Notes under the pieces: generated by a model
The model's database searches: none
What the model was told of the DNA's origin: nothing
The model's input: the letters and a program-made list of their open reading frames with translations, nothing else
Program-made: the position numbers and the translations under genes
Shown here: positions 28,838 to 37,605 of the stretch, in pieces
How the letters are laid out: each line of letters opens with the position of its first letter
How positions within the stretch are numbered: position 1 is the first letter of the stretch
Assembly: GCA_903889815.1 (NCBI GenBank)
Contig: CAISYX010000016.1
Location: 4,850-68,849 of the forward strand
Source of the DNA: an uncultured Gammaproteobacteria bacterium
Lineage (GTDB): Bacteria > Pseudomonadota > Gammaproteobacteria > Pseudomonadales > Pseudohongiellaceae
Direction of reading: 5' to 3'
DNA: 64,000 nucleotides

Positions 28838-29608
28838 ATGACGATTCTGAAAGCCCCGTCCCGCCGTCTGCTTGTATTTGTATGGGCAGTACTCGCCTGC
28901 ATGCACACGGCTGCCGCCCAGGATTACGTGGAGTGGAGCACCGAGAACCGCACCTCGCTCAGCTTTCAGGTAAATCAGGCGGGTGTCGTGCCCCTGCTTC
29001 CTGCCGGCTGGACACTGGTGCCCGTGGAAGGAGCGCCGGACAGAGCGGCGGTCTCCATCACCTTCATGGACCGGCATCTGGTGCTGGACGGGCAGGGTCA
29101 GGTGCTGCGCACAGGCACCAGCCGCTACATGGTGATGTCGGTGCAGGCGCGCAACGAGGCCAGCGGACAGGCGGGCACCATGCTCGTCAGCGGCATTTCG
29201 CCGGAAGGCCCGGGCGCCTACGAGGTGTATCAGCCGGCGTTGGTGGCCAGCGTCGACAAGCGCGGCACCGGTGAGGGCGAGGCCAGTGGTGAGACCCAGG
29301 AGACCTGGACGATGGAGGCGCAGAGCGGCGACCGTGTGCAGCTGAGCCTGGCCTACACGGAGGCTGCTCCTGTGCGCCGCGAGTCACGCATTGTGCTGCG
29401 CTCGGGCAAGCGGCCGGACTTCACCCGCACCTACCAGATCGACCAGGCCACCGATGCGCTGGGAAGTCCAGGCGAGCCCGGCAGCCGTATCAGCCAGCTG
29501 AGTTTCACGGCCGAGGGGCCGCTGTTTTCGCGCATCTTTGATGGCACGGAAGTGCTCACGGGGGTCACCGCGATCCCGTGGTACAGCCGGCAGATCTACA
29601 TTCCCTGA
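28838..29608 (+). CDS. Exported protein of unknown function, beta-rich
   Basis: A 256-residue protein whose N-terminus (residues 1-28, KAPSRRLLVFVWAVLACMHTAAAQ) is a signal peptide with a probable cleavage after AAA. The remainder is predicted to be mostly beta strands. The phrase GVVPLLPAGWTLVPV and the general length recall acetoacetate-decarboxylase-like beta folds, but this is only a resemblance. The ATG at 28838 is 6 bp after the dehydrogenase stop, so the two are probably cotranscribed and act together in the periplasm. Confidence 0.7.
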   Translation: MTILKAPSRRLLVFVWAVLACMHTAAAQDYVEWSTENRTSLSFQVNQAGVVPLLPAGWTLVPVEGAPDRAAVSITFMDRHLVLDGQGQVLRTGTSRYMVMSVQARNEASGQAGTMLVSGISPEGPGAYEVYQPALVASVDKRGTGEGEASGETQETWTMEAQSGDRVQLSLAYTEAAPVRRESRIVLRSGKRPDFTRTYQIDQATDALGSPGEPGSRISQLSFTAEGPLFSRIFDGTEVLTGVTAIPWYSRQIYIP

Positions 29609-29700
29609 GCCACGGCGAGAGCACAGTGCTACCATAGCCCTACTTCATTCCAGACTGCACTGACAGTGCACCCATTGCGATCACTCAAACAGGAGGGCAT

Positions 29701-30177
29701 ATGGCCTACCAACTGACCATCAACGGACAAACCCACGAAGTGGACGTGGAAGGGGACATGCCCCTGCTGTGGGTCGTCCGCGATCATCTGAACTTCACCG
29801 GCAGCAAATTCGGCTGCGGCGTGGCCCAGTGCGGCGCGTGCACCATGCAGATTGACGGCGTGGCCACCCGCACCTGTGTGCTGACCGTGGCCAATGCCGT
29901 GGGCCGGAACATCACCACCATCGAAGGGCTGCAGTCGCCCCAGGCCCGTGCCGTGCAGGCCGCCTGGGTAGAACTGCAGGTGCCCCAGTGCGGCTACTGC
30001 CAGTCCGGGCAGGTGATGTCTGCCACGGCCCTGCTGGAGAAGAACAGCGCGCCGACCGACGCCGACATCGAAGCCGCCATGGCCGGCAACATCTGCCGCT
30101 GTGGCACCTACTCCCGCATCAAGGCCGGCATCCACATGGCCGCCGCGCAACTGAAGAACACTGGAGGAGCCGCATAA
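29701..30177 (+). CDS. [2Fe-2S] subunit of a molybdenum hydroxylase (IorA / aldehyde oxidase type)
   Basis: The small iron-sulfur subunit of a two-component xanthine-oxidase-family enzyme, 158 residues. The plant-type ferredoxin cluster uses Cys39, Cys44, Cys47 and Cys59 (CGVAQCGAC). The second cluster uses Cys97, Cys100, Cys132 and Cys134 (QCGYC, NICRCGTY). A ribosome binding site AGGAGG lies before the ATG. The stop overlaps the start of the molybdopterin subunit. There is no FAD subunit, as in isoquinoline 1-oxidoreductases, which pass electrons to a cytochrome or other carrier. Confidence 0.92.
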   Translation: MAYQLTINGQTHEVDVEGDMPLLWVVRDHLNFTGSKFGCGVAQCGACTMQIDGVATRTCVLTVANAVGRNITTIEGLQSPQARAVQAAWVELQVPQCGYCQSGQVMSATALLEKNSAPTDADIEAAMAGNICRCGTYSRIKAGIHMAAAQLKNTGGAA

Positions 30178-32351
30178 TGAACATCTCCCGATTCCTGAAA
30201 ACCCAGAACGTTGATCCCAGCCGTCGCAGCTTCCTGAAAGTCTCTGCCGGCACCACGGCCGGCCTGGTGCTCGGCGTCAACTTTGGCGGCATTGCTGCCC
30301 AGGCTCAGAGCGCCGCCGATGCCGCTCTCGAGTTCAATGCCTTCGTCAGCGTCACTCCTGACAACGTCGTCAAGGTGATGATCAAGCACCTCGAAATGGG
30401 ACAGGGCGTCTACACCGGCCTGGCCACCTGCATCGCCGACGAGCTGGATGCCGACTGGGCCCAGGTGGTGTGTGAGCACGCCCCGGTGAACACCGAGAAG
30501 TACGCCAATCTCCTGATGGGTCAGCAGGGCACCGGCGGCAGCACCGCCATCGCCAACAGCTTCATGCAGATGCGCCAGGCTGGCGCGGCAGCCAAAGCCA
30601 TGCTGGTGAACGCAGCGGCCGCGCAGTGGAGTGTGCCTGCCAGTGAGATCCGCGTGTCCCGCGGCGTTGTCACCCACGGCACCCATTCCGCCACCTTTGG
30701 CGACCTGGCCACGGCGGCTGCGCAGCAGAGCGCGCCGGACGTCACCGCACTGACCTTGAAGACGCCTGATCAGTTCACCCTGATCGGCCGCGATGACACT
30801 CAGCGCAAGGACACCGGCAAGCACGACGGCACGGCGATCTACACGCAGGACGTCAAGCTGCCTGGCATGCTGACGGCCGTCGTCGTTCACGCCCCCCGCT
30901 TCGGTGGCAAGGTGCGATCCTTCGACGCTACTGCCGCACTGGCCCGTGCTGGGGTGGTCAATGTCTTTGCCATCGACACCGGCGTCGCCGTGGTAGCGCG
31001 TGATTACTGGAGCGCGACCAAAGGCCGCGAATTGCTGAAGATCGAATGGGATGACGCCGCTGCAGAGACCCGCGGAACCACGGACATTCTGGCGCACTAT
31101 CATGAACTGGTGGAGACCGAAGGCGCGGTGGCCGCCTCCGTTGGCAATGTCTCAGACACCCTGAGCCAGTCCCGCGACGTGCAGACTCTGGTGTTCGAGT
31201 ACCCCTACCTGGCCCATGCCCAGATGGAGCCCATGAACTGCGTCGCCAAAGTGGACGGTGCCGCCGCCGAGATGTGGTACGGCTGCCAGAGCGCCACGGG
31301 GGATCAGGCTGCCATTGCCCAGCTGCTGGGCACCGGCATCGAGAATGTGAAGATCAATACCGTGTTCGCCGGCGGGGGCTTCGGCCGTCGCGCCAATCCA
31401 GCCTCGGACTATGTGCTGGAAGCCGTGCGCGTCGCCCGCGAAGTGCAGGGCACACCGGTGAAGCTGGTGTGGTCCCGTGAAGACGACATGCGTGCCGGTT
31501 ACTACCGTCCTGCCTATGTCCACAAGCTGACAGCGGCACTCAACGTCAATGGCCGACCCACCGCCATCCAGGTGCGCGTGGCCGGACAGTCCATCATGGC
31601 CGGCACACCCCTCGCGGCCATGATGATGGTCAACGGCATCGACATTACCTCGGTGGAAGGGCTGTCCGATCTGGCCTACGAGATTCCCGAGCGGCAGGTG
31701 GAGCTGCACTCGCCCACCAATGGTGTGCCTGTCCAGTGGTGGCGCTCCGTGGGCCACACTCACACGGCCTTCAGCAAGGAAGTGTTCATTGATGTGCTGG
31801 CCCGCAAGGCTGGCGATGACCCGGTGGCTTTCCGTCTGGGGTTGCTCAAGAACAATCCCCGAGAAACGGCTGTTCTGCAACTGGCCGCCGAGAAGGCGGG
31901 CTGGGGCACGAAGGAACTGCCGGCTGGCTGGGGACGCGGCGTCGCAGTCCATACCTCCTTCGGGTCCACTGTCGCGGAGATCGTGGATGTGTCCGTGCAG
32001 GGCACCAGCTTCAAGGTGGAACGTGTCGTTGCTGCCATTGACTGCGGCATCGCGGTGAATCCGAACGTGGTGCGAGCTCAGGTCGAGAGCGCCATCGCTT
32101 ACGGGCTGTCGGCAGCGCTGGGGGATGAGGTCACCATGACCGACGGTACAGTGGATCAGGACAACTTCCACACCTACCGCGTACTGCGCATGGATGCCAT
32201 GCCGGAAGTGGAAGTGCACATCGTGGCGTCCACCAATGCGCCTTCAGGCGTTGGCGAGCCGGGCACACCGCCCATCGCGCCGGCGGTGGCCAATGCGCTG
32301 GCGGCCATCACGGGACAGGTCATTACCCGCCTGCCCCTCAAGCTGGCTTGA
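30177..32351 (+). CDS. Molybdopterin-binding subunit of a molybdenum hydroxylase (IorB type), Tat-exported
   Basis: The large catalytic subunit, 724 residues from the ATG at 30177, which overlaps the preceding stop as TAATG. The N-terminus SRRSFLKVSAGTTAG is a twin-arginine signal, so the mature heterodimer would be folded with cofactor and exported with its iron-sulfur partner. Cofactor motifs include HLEMGQGVYTGLAT, GGGFGRRANPASDY and the C-terminal GVGEPGTPPIAP, in which Glu694 is the expected catalytic base. The family contains quinoline/isoquinoline and aldehyde oxidoreductases; the substrate here is unknown. No cytochrome gene or XdhC-type maturation factor is adjacent. Confidence 0.92.
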   Translation: MNISRFLKTQNVDPSRRSFLKVSAGTTAGLVLGVNFGGIAAQAQSAADAALEFNAFVSVTPDNVVKVMIKHLEMGQGVYTGLATCIADELDADWAQVVCEHAPVNTEKYANLLMGQQGTGGSTAIANSFMQMRQAGAAAKAMLVNAAAAQWSVPASEIRVSRGVVTHGTHSATFGDLATAAAQQSAPDVTALTLKTPDQFTLIGRDDTQRKDTGKHDGTAIYTQDVKLPGMLTAVVVHAPRFGGKVRSFDATAALARAGVVNVFAIDTGVAVVARDYWSATKGRELLKIEWDDAAAETRGTTDILAHYHELVETEGAVAASVGNVSDTLSQSRDVQTLVFEYPYLAHAQMEPMNCVAKVDGAAAEMWYGCQSATGDQAAIAQLLGTGIENVKINTVFAGGGFGRRANPASDYVLEAVRVAREVQGTPVKLVWSREDDMRAGYYRPAYVHKLTAALNVNGRPTAIQVRVAGQSIMAGTPLAAMMMVNGIDITSVEGLSDLAYEIPERQVELHSPTNGVPVQWWRSVGHTHTAFSKEVFIDVLARKAGDDPVAFRLGLLKNNPRETAVLQLAAEKAGWGTKELPAGWGRGVAVHTSFGSTVAEIVDVSVQGTSFKVERVVAAIDCGIAVNPNVVRAQVESAIAYGLSAALGDEVTMTDGTVDQDNFHTYRVLRMDAMPEVEVHIVASTNAPSGVGEPGTPPIAPAVANALAAITGQVITRLPLKLA

Positions 32352-32368
32352 TACCCGAAGGAGTGCTC

Positions 32369-33151
32369 ATGCACAGGGTCGTCATGATCACCGGGGCGTC
32401 GTCTGGTTTCGGCGAGGCGGCTGCCCGGCGCTTTGCGCAGGACGGCTGCACCCTGATCCTGGCGGCGCGCAGTGTGGACAAGCTGCGGGCCCTGGCCGCT
32501 TCGGTGGCGGGGCAGTGCAGTGTCTACGCCGCGGCGCTGGATGTGACCCGGCAGGACTCCGTGGACGCGTTCTTCGCCGCGCTGCCCGACAGCCATCGTG
32601 ACATCGACGTGCTGGTCAACAGTGCGGGGCTGGCGCTGGGGCTGGAGCCCGCCCATCGCGCCGACTTCAGTGACTGGGAAACCATGATCGATACCAATGT
32701 CACCGGCCTGCTGCGCGTGACGCGGGCAGTGCTGCCGGGCATGGTGGAGCGCAACACCGGCCATATCATCAACATCGGCTCCACAGCGGGCAGCTGGCCC
32801 TATCCCGGCGGCAATGCCTATGGCGCCACCAAGGCCTTCGTGCAGAACTTCTCGCGTGCTCTGCGCGCCGACCTGCTGGGCAAGCGGGTGCGCGTCACCA
32901 ACATCGAGCCAGGCATGTCGGACACCAATTTCTCCACCGTGCGCTTCAAGGGTGACGCGGCACGGGCAGACAAGGTCTATGAGGGCACCAAACCCCTGAG
33001 TGCCGACGATGTCGCGCAGATCATCCACTGGGTGAACTCGGTGCCGGCCCACGTCAACATCAACACACTCGAAGTCATGCCAACCTGTCAGGCCTGGAGT
33101 GCACTGGGCGTCAACCGCAACATGGAGGCGGAGCAATCCGGAACACACTGA
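32369..33151 (+). CDS. Short-chain dehydrogenase/reductase, YdfG-like
   Basis: A 260-residue classical SDR. The nucleotide-binding motif TGASSGFG is at residues 8-15, NSAGLA follows, and the catalytic Ser138, Tyr151 and Lys155 (YGATK) are intact. The C-terminal part (NIEPGMSDTNFSTVRFKGD and VPAHVNINTLEVMP) resembles YdfG, the NADP-dependent 3-hydroxy-acid/serine dehydrogenase that also reduces malonic semialdehyde. The ATG at 32369 follows GAAGGAG. The stop overlaps the next start as TGATG, so it is in an operon with the genes that follow. Confidence 0.85.
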   Translation: MHRVVMITGASSGFGEAAARRFAQDGCTLILAARSVDKLRALAASVAGQCSVYAAALDVTRQDSVDAFFAALPDSHRDIDVLVNSAGLALGLEPAHRADFSDWETMIDTNVTGLLRVTRAVLPGMVERNTGHIINIGSTAGSWPYPGGNAYGATKAFVQNFSRALRADLLGKRVRVTNIEPGMSDTNFSTVRFKGDAARADKVYEGTKPLSADDVAQIIHWVNSVPAHVNINTLEVMPTCQAWSALGVNRNMEAEQSGTH

Positions 33152-33432
33152 TGCACGCCTTGCTTCGCACACTGTTCGCGCCGCTGTTGAACATTCTCGA
33201 GAAGGGTGATGAACCCTATGGCTACAAGCCTTCGCACCGCAAGATCCTGCTGGCTGTTGGTGCGCTGTTCCTGTTGCTGGCATGTGTATCGCTGTTCTTC
33301 GGCATGATTGCGGGGGGTGCCGGTGCTTTTCTGCCCGCCGCCGTGTTCTTTGTTGTCGGCGTGGTCTGCCTTGTCGTGGGTGCCGTGGGCAGCGAGCGGG
33401 CCGTGGCCAAACTGTGGGGCAGCCGGCCATGA
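33151..33432 (+). CDS. Small two-helix membrane protein of unknown function
   Basis: A 93-residue protein with two hydrophobic segments at about residues 32-52 and 58-80, and a cytoplasmic-looking N-terminus. I do not recognise the family. It overlaps the SDR gene by one base and the M32 peptidase gene by four (ATGA), so translation of the three is coupled. Confidence 0.72.
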   Translation: MHALLRTLFAPLLNILEKGDEPYGYKPSHRKILLAVGALFLLLACVSLFFGMIAGGAGAFLPAAVFFVVGVVCLVVGAVGSERAVAKLWGSRP

Positions 33433-34940
33433 GCGCGCGGTACGAGGCGCTGCTGTCCAGGCTGCACACGCTTTCCGACATGCAAAAGTCTGTCGCTGTG
33501 CTGTACTGGGATCGCGAGACTTTCATGCCCGTGCATGGCAACACTGGCCGCACACAGCAGATTACCACGCTCAACCAGCTGGCCCACGAGATGGCCACCA
33601 GCACGCAGATGGCCGACCTGCTGGCGGCGGCTGAGCAGGAGCAGTCCAGCGCTGCGTACGACAGCGATGTCGCGTGTCTGCTGCGCCATGTGCGCCGGCA
33701 GTTCGATGAAGACCGCTTGTTCTCGACAGACTTCGTGCGCCGGCGCAGCGAAGTCACCGGCGCAGCAGGGGCTGCCTGGGCCGAGGCCCGCGAGCGCAAC
33801 GACTTTGCCGCGTTTCGTCTGCATCTGGAGAGCGCTGTCGAGATTGCGCAGGAATCTGCAGAAATTCTTGGCTACGCCGACGAGAAGTACGATGCCCTGC
33901 TGAATCAGTACGAGCGCGGTATGAAGACGGCTGCCGTGCGCGACATCTTCGCGACGGTGAAGCGCGAGACAGTGCCCCTGATCCAGGCCATTGGCGAAAG
34001 GCTGGACGCTATTGATGACCGTGTTCTGTATCAGCCGTTTGCCATCGACGCGCAGCGTACGTTCTGTCGTCAGGCGGCCGCCTCGATTGGCTACGATTTC
34101 ACCCGTGGCCATCTTGCCGAAGTGCAGCATCCCTTCAGTACCAGCTTCGGGCGGGACGATGTGCGCATTACCACGCGCTACCAGCCCGACTTCGCCACGT
34201 CGGCGATTTTCGCGACACTTCATGAGTCCGGTCATGCACTCTACGAACAGGGCATCGCCGACGCGCTGTCCCGCACACCGCTGGCGCAGGGCACGTCGTC
34301 GGGCATTCATGAGAGCCAGTCGCGCCTGTTCGAGAATCAGGTGGGTCGCAGCCTGGGTTACTGGCAAAACCACTTCACCTCCCTGCAGGCGCATTTCCCC
34401 GCCCAGCTCGGCAATGTGTCAGTGACGCAGTTTCACCGCGCGATCAACAAGGTGCAGCCCTCGCTGATCCGTGTCGAGGCGGACGAGCTGACTTACAACA
34501 TGCACATCATCCTGCGCTTCGAACTCGAGCAGGCCCTGGTGAACGGCGATCTGCAGGTGGCCGACCTGCCCGGCGCCTGGCGGGACGGTATGCAGGCACT
34601 GCTGGGCATCACGCCGCCCGATGACACGCAAGGCGTGTTGCAGGATGTGCACTGGTCCCAGGCGGCATTCGGTTACTTCCCCACCTACACACTCGGCAAC
34701 CTTTACGCCGCCATGTTCATGGCCGCGGCGAAAGAGCAGGACACCCACATTGCTGCCGATCTGGAGCGCGGGGATGTTGTCCGACTGCTGGCCTGGCTGC
34801 GTACCCACATTCACCAGCATGGCAGCAAGTTCGATGCGCCAGAGCTGTGCCGACGTGCCACTGGCCAGGAGCTGACCGCGGTGCCTTTCCTGCGGTACGC
34901 CCGCGAGAAGTTCGGCAGGCTGTACGGATTGTCCAACTGA
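33429..34940 (+). CDS. M32 family metallocarboxypeptidase (carboxypeptidase Taq)
   Basis: A cytoplasmic zinc carboxypeptidase that removes C-terminal residues with broad specificity. The length of 503 residues is typical. The metal-binding motif is HESGH (in ATLHESGHALYEQG) and the third ligand lies in GIHESQSRLFEN. Other family segments are LYWDRETFMP near the N-terminus and HWSQAAFGYFPTYTLGNLYAA near the C-terminus. The ATG at 33429 overlaps the upstream stop; the frame is open further upstream without similarity. Confidence 0.93.
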   Translation: MSARYEALLSRLHTLSDMQKSVAVLYWDRETFMPVHGNTGRTQQITTLNQLAHEMATSTQMADLLAAAEQEQSSAAYDSDVACLLRHVRRQFDEDRLFSTDFVRRRSEVTGAAGAAWAEARERNDFAAFRLHLESAVEIAQESAEILGYADEKYDALLNQYERGMKTAAVRDIFATVKRETVPLIQAIGERLDAIDDRVLYQPFAIDAQRTFCRQAAASIGYDFTRGHLAEVQHPFSTSFGRDDVRITTRYQPDFATSAIFATLHESGHALYEQGIADALSRTPLAQGTSSGIHESQSRLFENQVGRSLGYWQNHFTSLQAHFPAQLGNVSVTQFHRAINKVQPSLIRVEADELTYNMHIILRFELEQALVNGDLQVADLPGAWRDGMQALLGITPPDDTQGVLQDVHWSQAAFGYFPTYTLGNLYAAMFMAAAKEQDTHIAADLERGDVVRLLAWLRTHIHQHGSKFDAPELCRRATGQELTAVPFLRYAREKFGRLYGLSN

Positions 34941-34953
34941 GTGCCACACCGCC

Positions 34954-35811
34954 ATGAGCCTGCTGCCATTTCAGGCGCTGGCCTGCCCGCTCGACAGGCA
35001 AGCATTGCAACGCGCAGGGGCCAGTTTGCGTTGCCCGTCCGGACATAGCTTCGACATTGCCCGCGAAGGTCATACCTACCTGCTCCCGGTGCAGAACAAG
35101 CGCTCCCGGGATCCGGGCGACAGCAAGGAGATGGTGGCCGCCAGGCGACGCTTCTTGAATGCCGGGTACTATCAGCCGATCGCCGCCGCCGTTTGCGCGG
35201 CCCTGTTGAGGGATGTAGACGATGCGCCGGCCAATGCTGAGCCACTGTCGTGCCTCGATGCCGGCTGCGGCGAGGGCTATTACCTGCGCGCGTTGGCGGC
35301 GGCCACCGGACATCCGCTGGCCTTGCTGGGTCTGGACATCTCCAAGTGGGCGATCCTGGCCGCCGCGAGGCAGGAACGTCTCGGCACCTGGGTGGTGGGC
35401 AGCAATGCGAACCTGCCCGTGCTGTCTCACTCTCTCGACCAGATCCTGTGCATGTTCGGATTCCCCGTCTACCCGGAGTTTGCGCGGGTTCTGAAGCCTG
35501 GCGGCATTCTGCTGCAGGTGGACTCGGGCCCGGAGCATCTGCGCGAGTTGCGCGAGATCATCTACCCCACTGTGAAACCGGAGCGTGACAAGTCACCACA
35601 GGTACCGGAGGGGTTTGTCCTCCAGCAGGAAAGTGCTCTGCGTTTCGGGCTGTCCCTGAGCACTCCGGAAGCCATCGCCGATCTGCTGCTCATGACGCCC
35701 CATCTGTTCCGGGCCAGCGCAGAGGGCAAGGCGCACGCCGCCGCTCTGGAGAGGCTCGAGCTGACGGTGGATGTGCGTCTGCAGACTCTCGAAAGACTGG
35801 CGCTCGAATAG
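34954..35811 (+). CDS. rlmA: 23S rRNA (guanine745-N1)-methyltransferase RlmA family
   Basis: A SAM-dependent methyltransferase of 285 residues. The diagnostic segment LLPVQNKRSRDPGDSKEMVAARRRFL follows an N-terminal zinc-finger-like region, then the SAM motif LDAGCGEGYYL and the VLKPGGILLQV region. The zinc ligands expected by comparison with E. coli RlmA (Cys, Cys, Cys, His) are here Cys11, Asp14, Cys27 and His31, so one cysteine is replaced by aspartate. It lies 13 bp after the peptidase gene. Confidence 0.88.
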   Translation: MSLLPFQALACPLDRQALQRAGASLRCPSGHSFDIAREGHTYLLPVQNKRSRDPGDSKEMVAARRRFLNAGYYQPIAAAVCAALLRDVDDAPANAEPLSCLDAGCGEGYYLRALAAATGHPLALLGLDISKWAILAAARQERLGTWVVGSNANLPVLSHSLDQILCMFGFPVYPEFARVLKPGGILLQVDSGPEHLRELREIIYPTVKPERDKSPQVPEGFVLQQESALRFGLSLSTPEAIADLLLMTPHLFRASAEGKAHAAALERLELTVDVRLQTLERLALE

Positions 35812-35907
35812 ACACAATACCCGGAAACAGTCTGTATACTGCGCTCGCGCTCTCGCCCCAGGGAGCGCATCGGATGTCCAAGTCTCGAACCAGGAGTGTC
35901 CCTGAAC

Positions 35908-37002
35908 ATGCAACCTGTTTTCACCAACGTCGCAGTCGCTCGCGCGCTTCTGCTCTTCATTCTGGCGGCTGGTGTCTATTTCTTCATTGGGTTCCTCGTG
36001 CCGGTGCTGGCAGCGTTGATCATCTGTTTCGCGAGCTGGCCGTTGTACCAGCGTCTGCAGGTACGCTGTGGCGGCAGTACCACGGTTGCCGCGTCCATCG
36101 CCGTTATTGCCATGATCCTGTGCATTCTGATTCCTCTCGCGGTTGCCTTCACCTTCGCACTGGAGGAGATCGGCACGGCAGTGAACTGGATCACCCATGC
36201 GAATCAGGAAGGCGCGCCTGTGCCCGAGTGGGTCGCGGCCCTGCCACTGGCTGGAAGCTGGCTCGCCGAGCAGTGGACTGTGTATCTGGGCGAGCCGCAG
36301 CAACTGGGCGTCATCGTCAGCCTGGTAAGCGGCGAACAGATCACGGGCATTTCGCGCTGGGTGCTCAACCTCGGCTGGGATACCGCCGGTCTGTTGCTGA
36401 CCCTTCTGTTCATGCTGATTACGTTGTTCTTTCTGTACAAGGATGGCCAGGCCCTGTCAGGTGAGTTGGACAATGTGGGCGAACGCGTCCTGCCGGAGCG
36501 CTGGAAACGCTATTCGCGGGTGGTGCCGGCCACGGTGACATCCACGGTGATGGGCATGACGGTCATTGCCATTGGCGAAGGGGTGGTGCTGGGCGTGGCC
36601 TACTGGATTGCAGGCGTGCCGTCGCCTGTCGCATTCGGGGTGCTGACAGGCTTCATGGCTCTGGTTCCGGGAGGCGCACCGCTGACCTTCACGCTCATCT
36701 CGATCTATCTGGTGGGCACTGGCGACATCACTGCCGGCCTGGGTCTGCTGGCCTGGGGCACGGTTGAACTGTTCATTGTCGACAAGACGCTGCGGCCGAA
36801 GCTGGTTGGCGGCCCGGTGAAGCTTCCTTTTCTCCCGACCTTTTTCGGTCTGATCGGGGGCGTGAAGACCATGGGGATTGTGGGCCTGTTCATCGGCCCG
36901 GTACTCATGGCGCTGCTGGTGTCGATCTGGCGCGAATGGATCCGCGAGGCCGCCGTCGTCGAGGTGCCGGACCCCGCCACTGCAAAGACGCCCCGGCCCT
37001 GA
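35908..37002 (+). CDS. AI-2E family transporter (PerM/YdiK type membrane protein)
   Basis: A polytopic inner-membrane protein of 364 residues with about eight helices: two pairs near the N-terminus, a periplasmic helical segment (about 100-155), then helices including FMLITLFFLYKDG. The family core FGVLTGFMALVPGGAP and LRPKLVGGPVKLPFLPTFFGLIGGV is present. Members include TqsA and several Na+/H+ antiporters, so the substrate is open. The ATG at 35908 is preceded by AGGAG at 35892-35896; a GTG at 35896 overlaps that site and is less likely. A -10-like TATACT lies at 35835-35840. Confidence 0.85.
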   Translation: MQPVFTNVAVARALLLFILAAGVYFFIGFLVPVLAALIICFASWPLYQRLQVRCGGSTTVAASIAVIAMILCILIPLAVAFTFALEEIGTAVNWITHANQEGAPVPEWVAALPLAGSWLAEQWTVYLGEPQQLGVIVSLVSGEQITGISRWVLNLGWDTAGLLLTLLFMLITLFFLYKDGQALSGELDNVGERVLPERWKRYSRVVPATVTSTVMGMTVIAIGEGVVLGVAYWIAGVPSPVAFGVLTGFMALVPGGAPLTFTLISIYLVGTGDITAGLGLLAWGTVELFIVDKTLRPKLVGGPVKLPFLPTFFGLIGGVKTMGIVGLFIGPVLMALLVSIWREWIREAAVVEVPDPATAKTPRP

Positions 37003-37008
37003 TTGCGC

Positions 37009-37602
37009 TCAGCGCTTTTGCCACACCAGCAATTGATTGTTGGCAGGCATTGGGTTGTCTTCCAGCAAAACCAGGTCCGCATTTTCCGCCAGTGCCAACA
37101 CCGTTTCGATATCGCGCACGCCGCTGCGGGCATCATTGCCTTTGAGCCAGAGATCGAACTGGGCATTGCTTGGCGTCGTGAACTCCCCTCCATACTTGAA
37201 CGGCCCGTAGACGCAGACAAGTGCGCCGCCGTTGAGCACCCGGGGCAGTGGCCGGAAGAAGTCCACCACCGCACTCTGCGGCATGATGTGCAGGCTGTTG
37301 GCGCTGAAGAGATAGTCGAAGCCCGCCACGGTCCAGTCCGGCTGCGTGACATCCAGAGACAGGGCCTGGGGCAGGTTGGGCAAAGCTGCCGCGCCAATGC
37401 GCACATTCAGGCAGGCAAGGTTGGCAGGGATATCCGTGCTCTGCCAGTGCAGCCAGGGCAGCAGCGAGGCGAAGTGCACCGCGTGCTGTCCGGTGCCACC
37501 GGCAATCTCCAGCACGCGGCCCGGTTTTGCAAAATGCCGCAGCAGCACTGCCAGAATGAAGTCCTTGTTGTTCTCACAGGCCTGACTGAAGGGGAGCTCC
37601 AC
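37009..37602 (-). CDS. DUF938 class I SAM-dependent methyltransferase
   Basis: A 197-residue protein with the DUF938 opening FSQACENNKDFILAVL, the SAM-binding loop VLEIAGGTGQHAVHFA, and YLFSANSLHIMPQ. The family is widespread in proteobacteria and its substrate is unknown. It is 3 bp downstream of yaaA on the same strand, so the two form an operon. It converges on the AI-2E gene with 6 bp between stops. Confidence 0.88.
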   Translation of the reverse strand: MELPFSQACENNKDFILAVLLRHFAKPGRVLEIAGGTGQHAVHFASLLPWLHWQSTDIPANLACLNVRIGAAALPNLPQALSLDVTQPDWTVAGFDYLFSANSLHIMPQSAVVDFFRPLPRVLNGGALVCVYGPFKYGGEFTTPSNAQFDLWLKGNDARSGVRDIETVLALAENADLVLLEDNPMPANNQLLVWQKR

Positions 37603-37605
37603 GAA

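Noticed and set aside
26657..29077. 806-codon minus-strand open frame opposite the PQQ dehydrogenase
   Set aside because: Antisense shadow of GC-rich coding DNA: its product is an unnatural mix rich in His, Arg, Gly and Gln without domains, while the plus strand encodes a clear quinoprotein.
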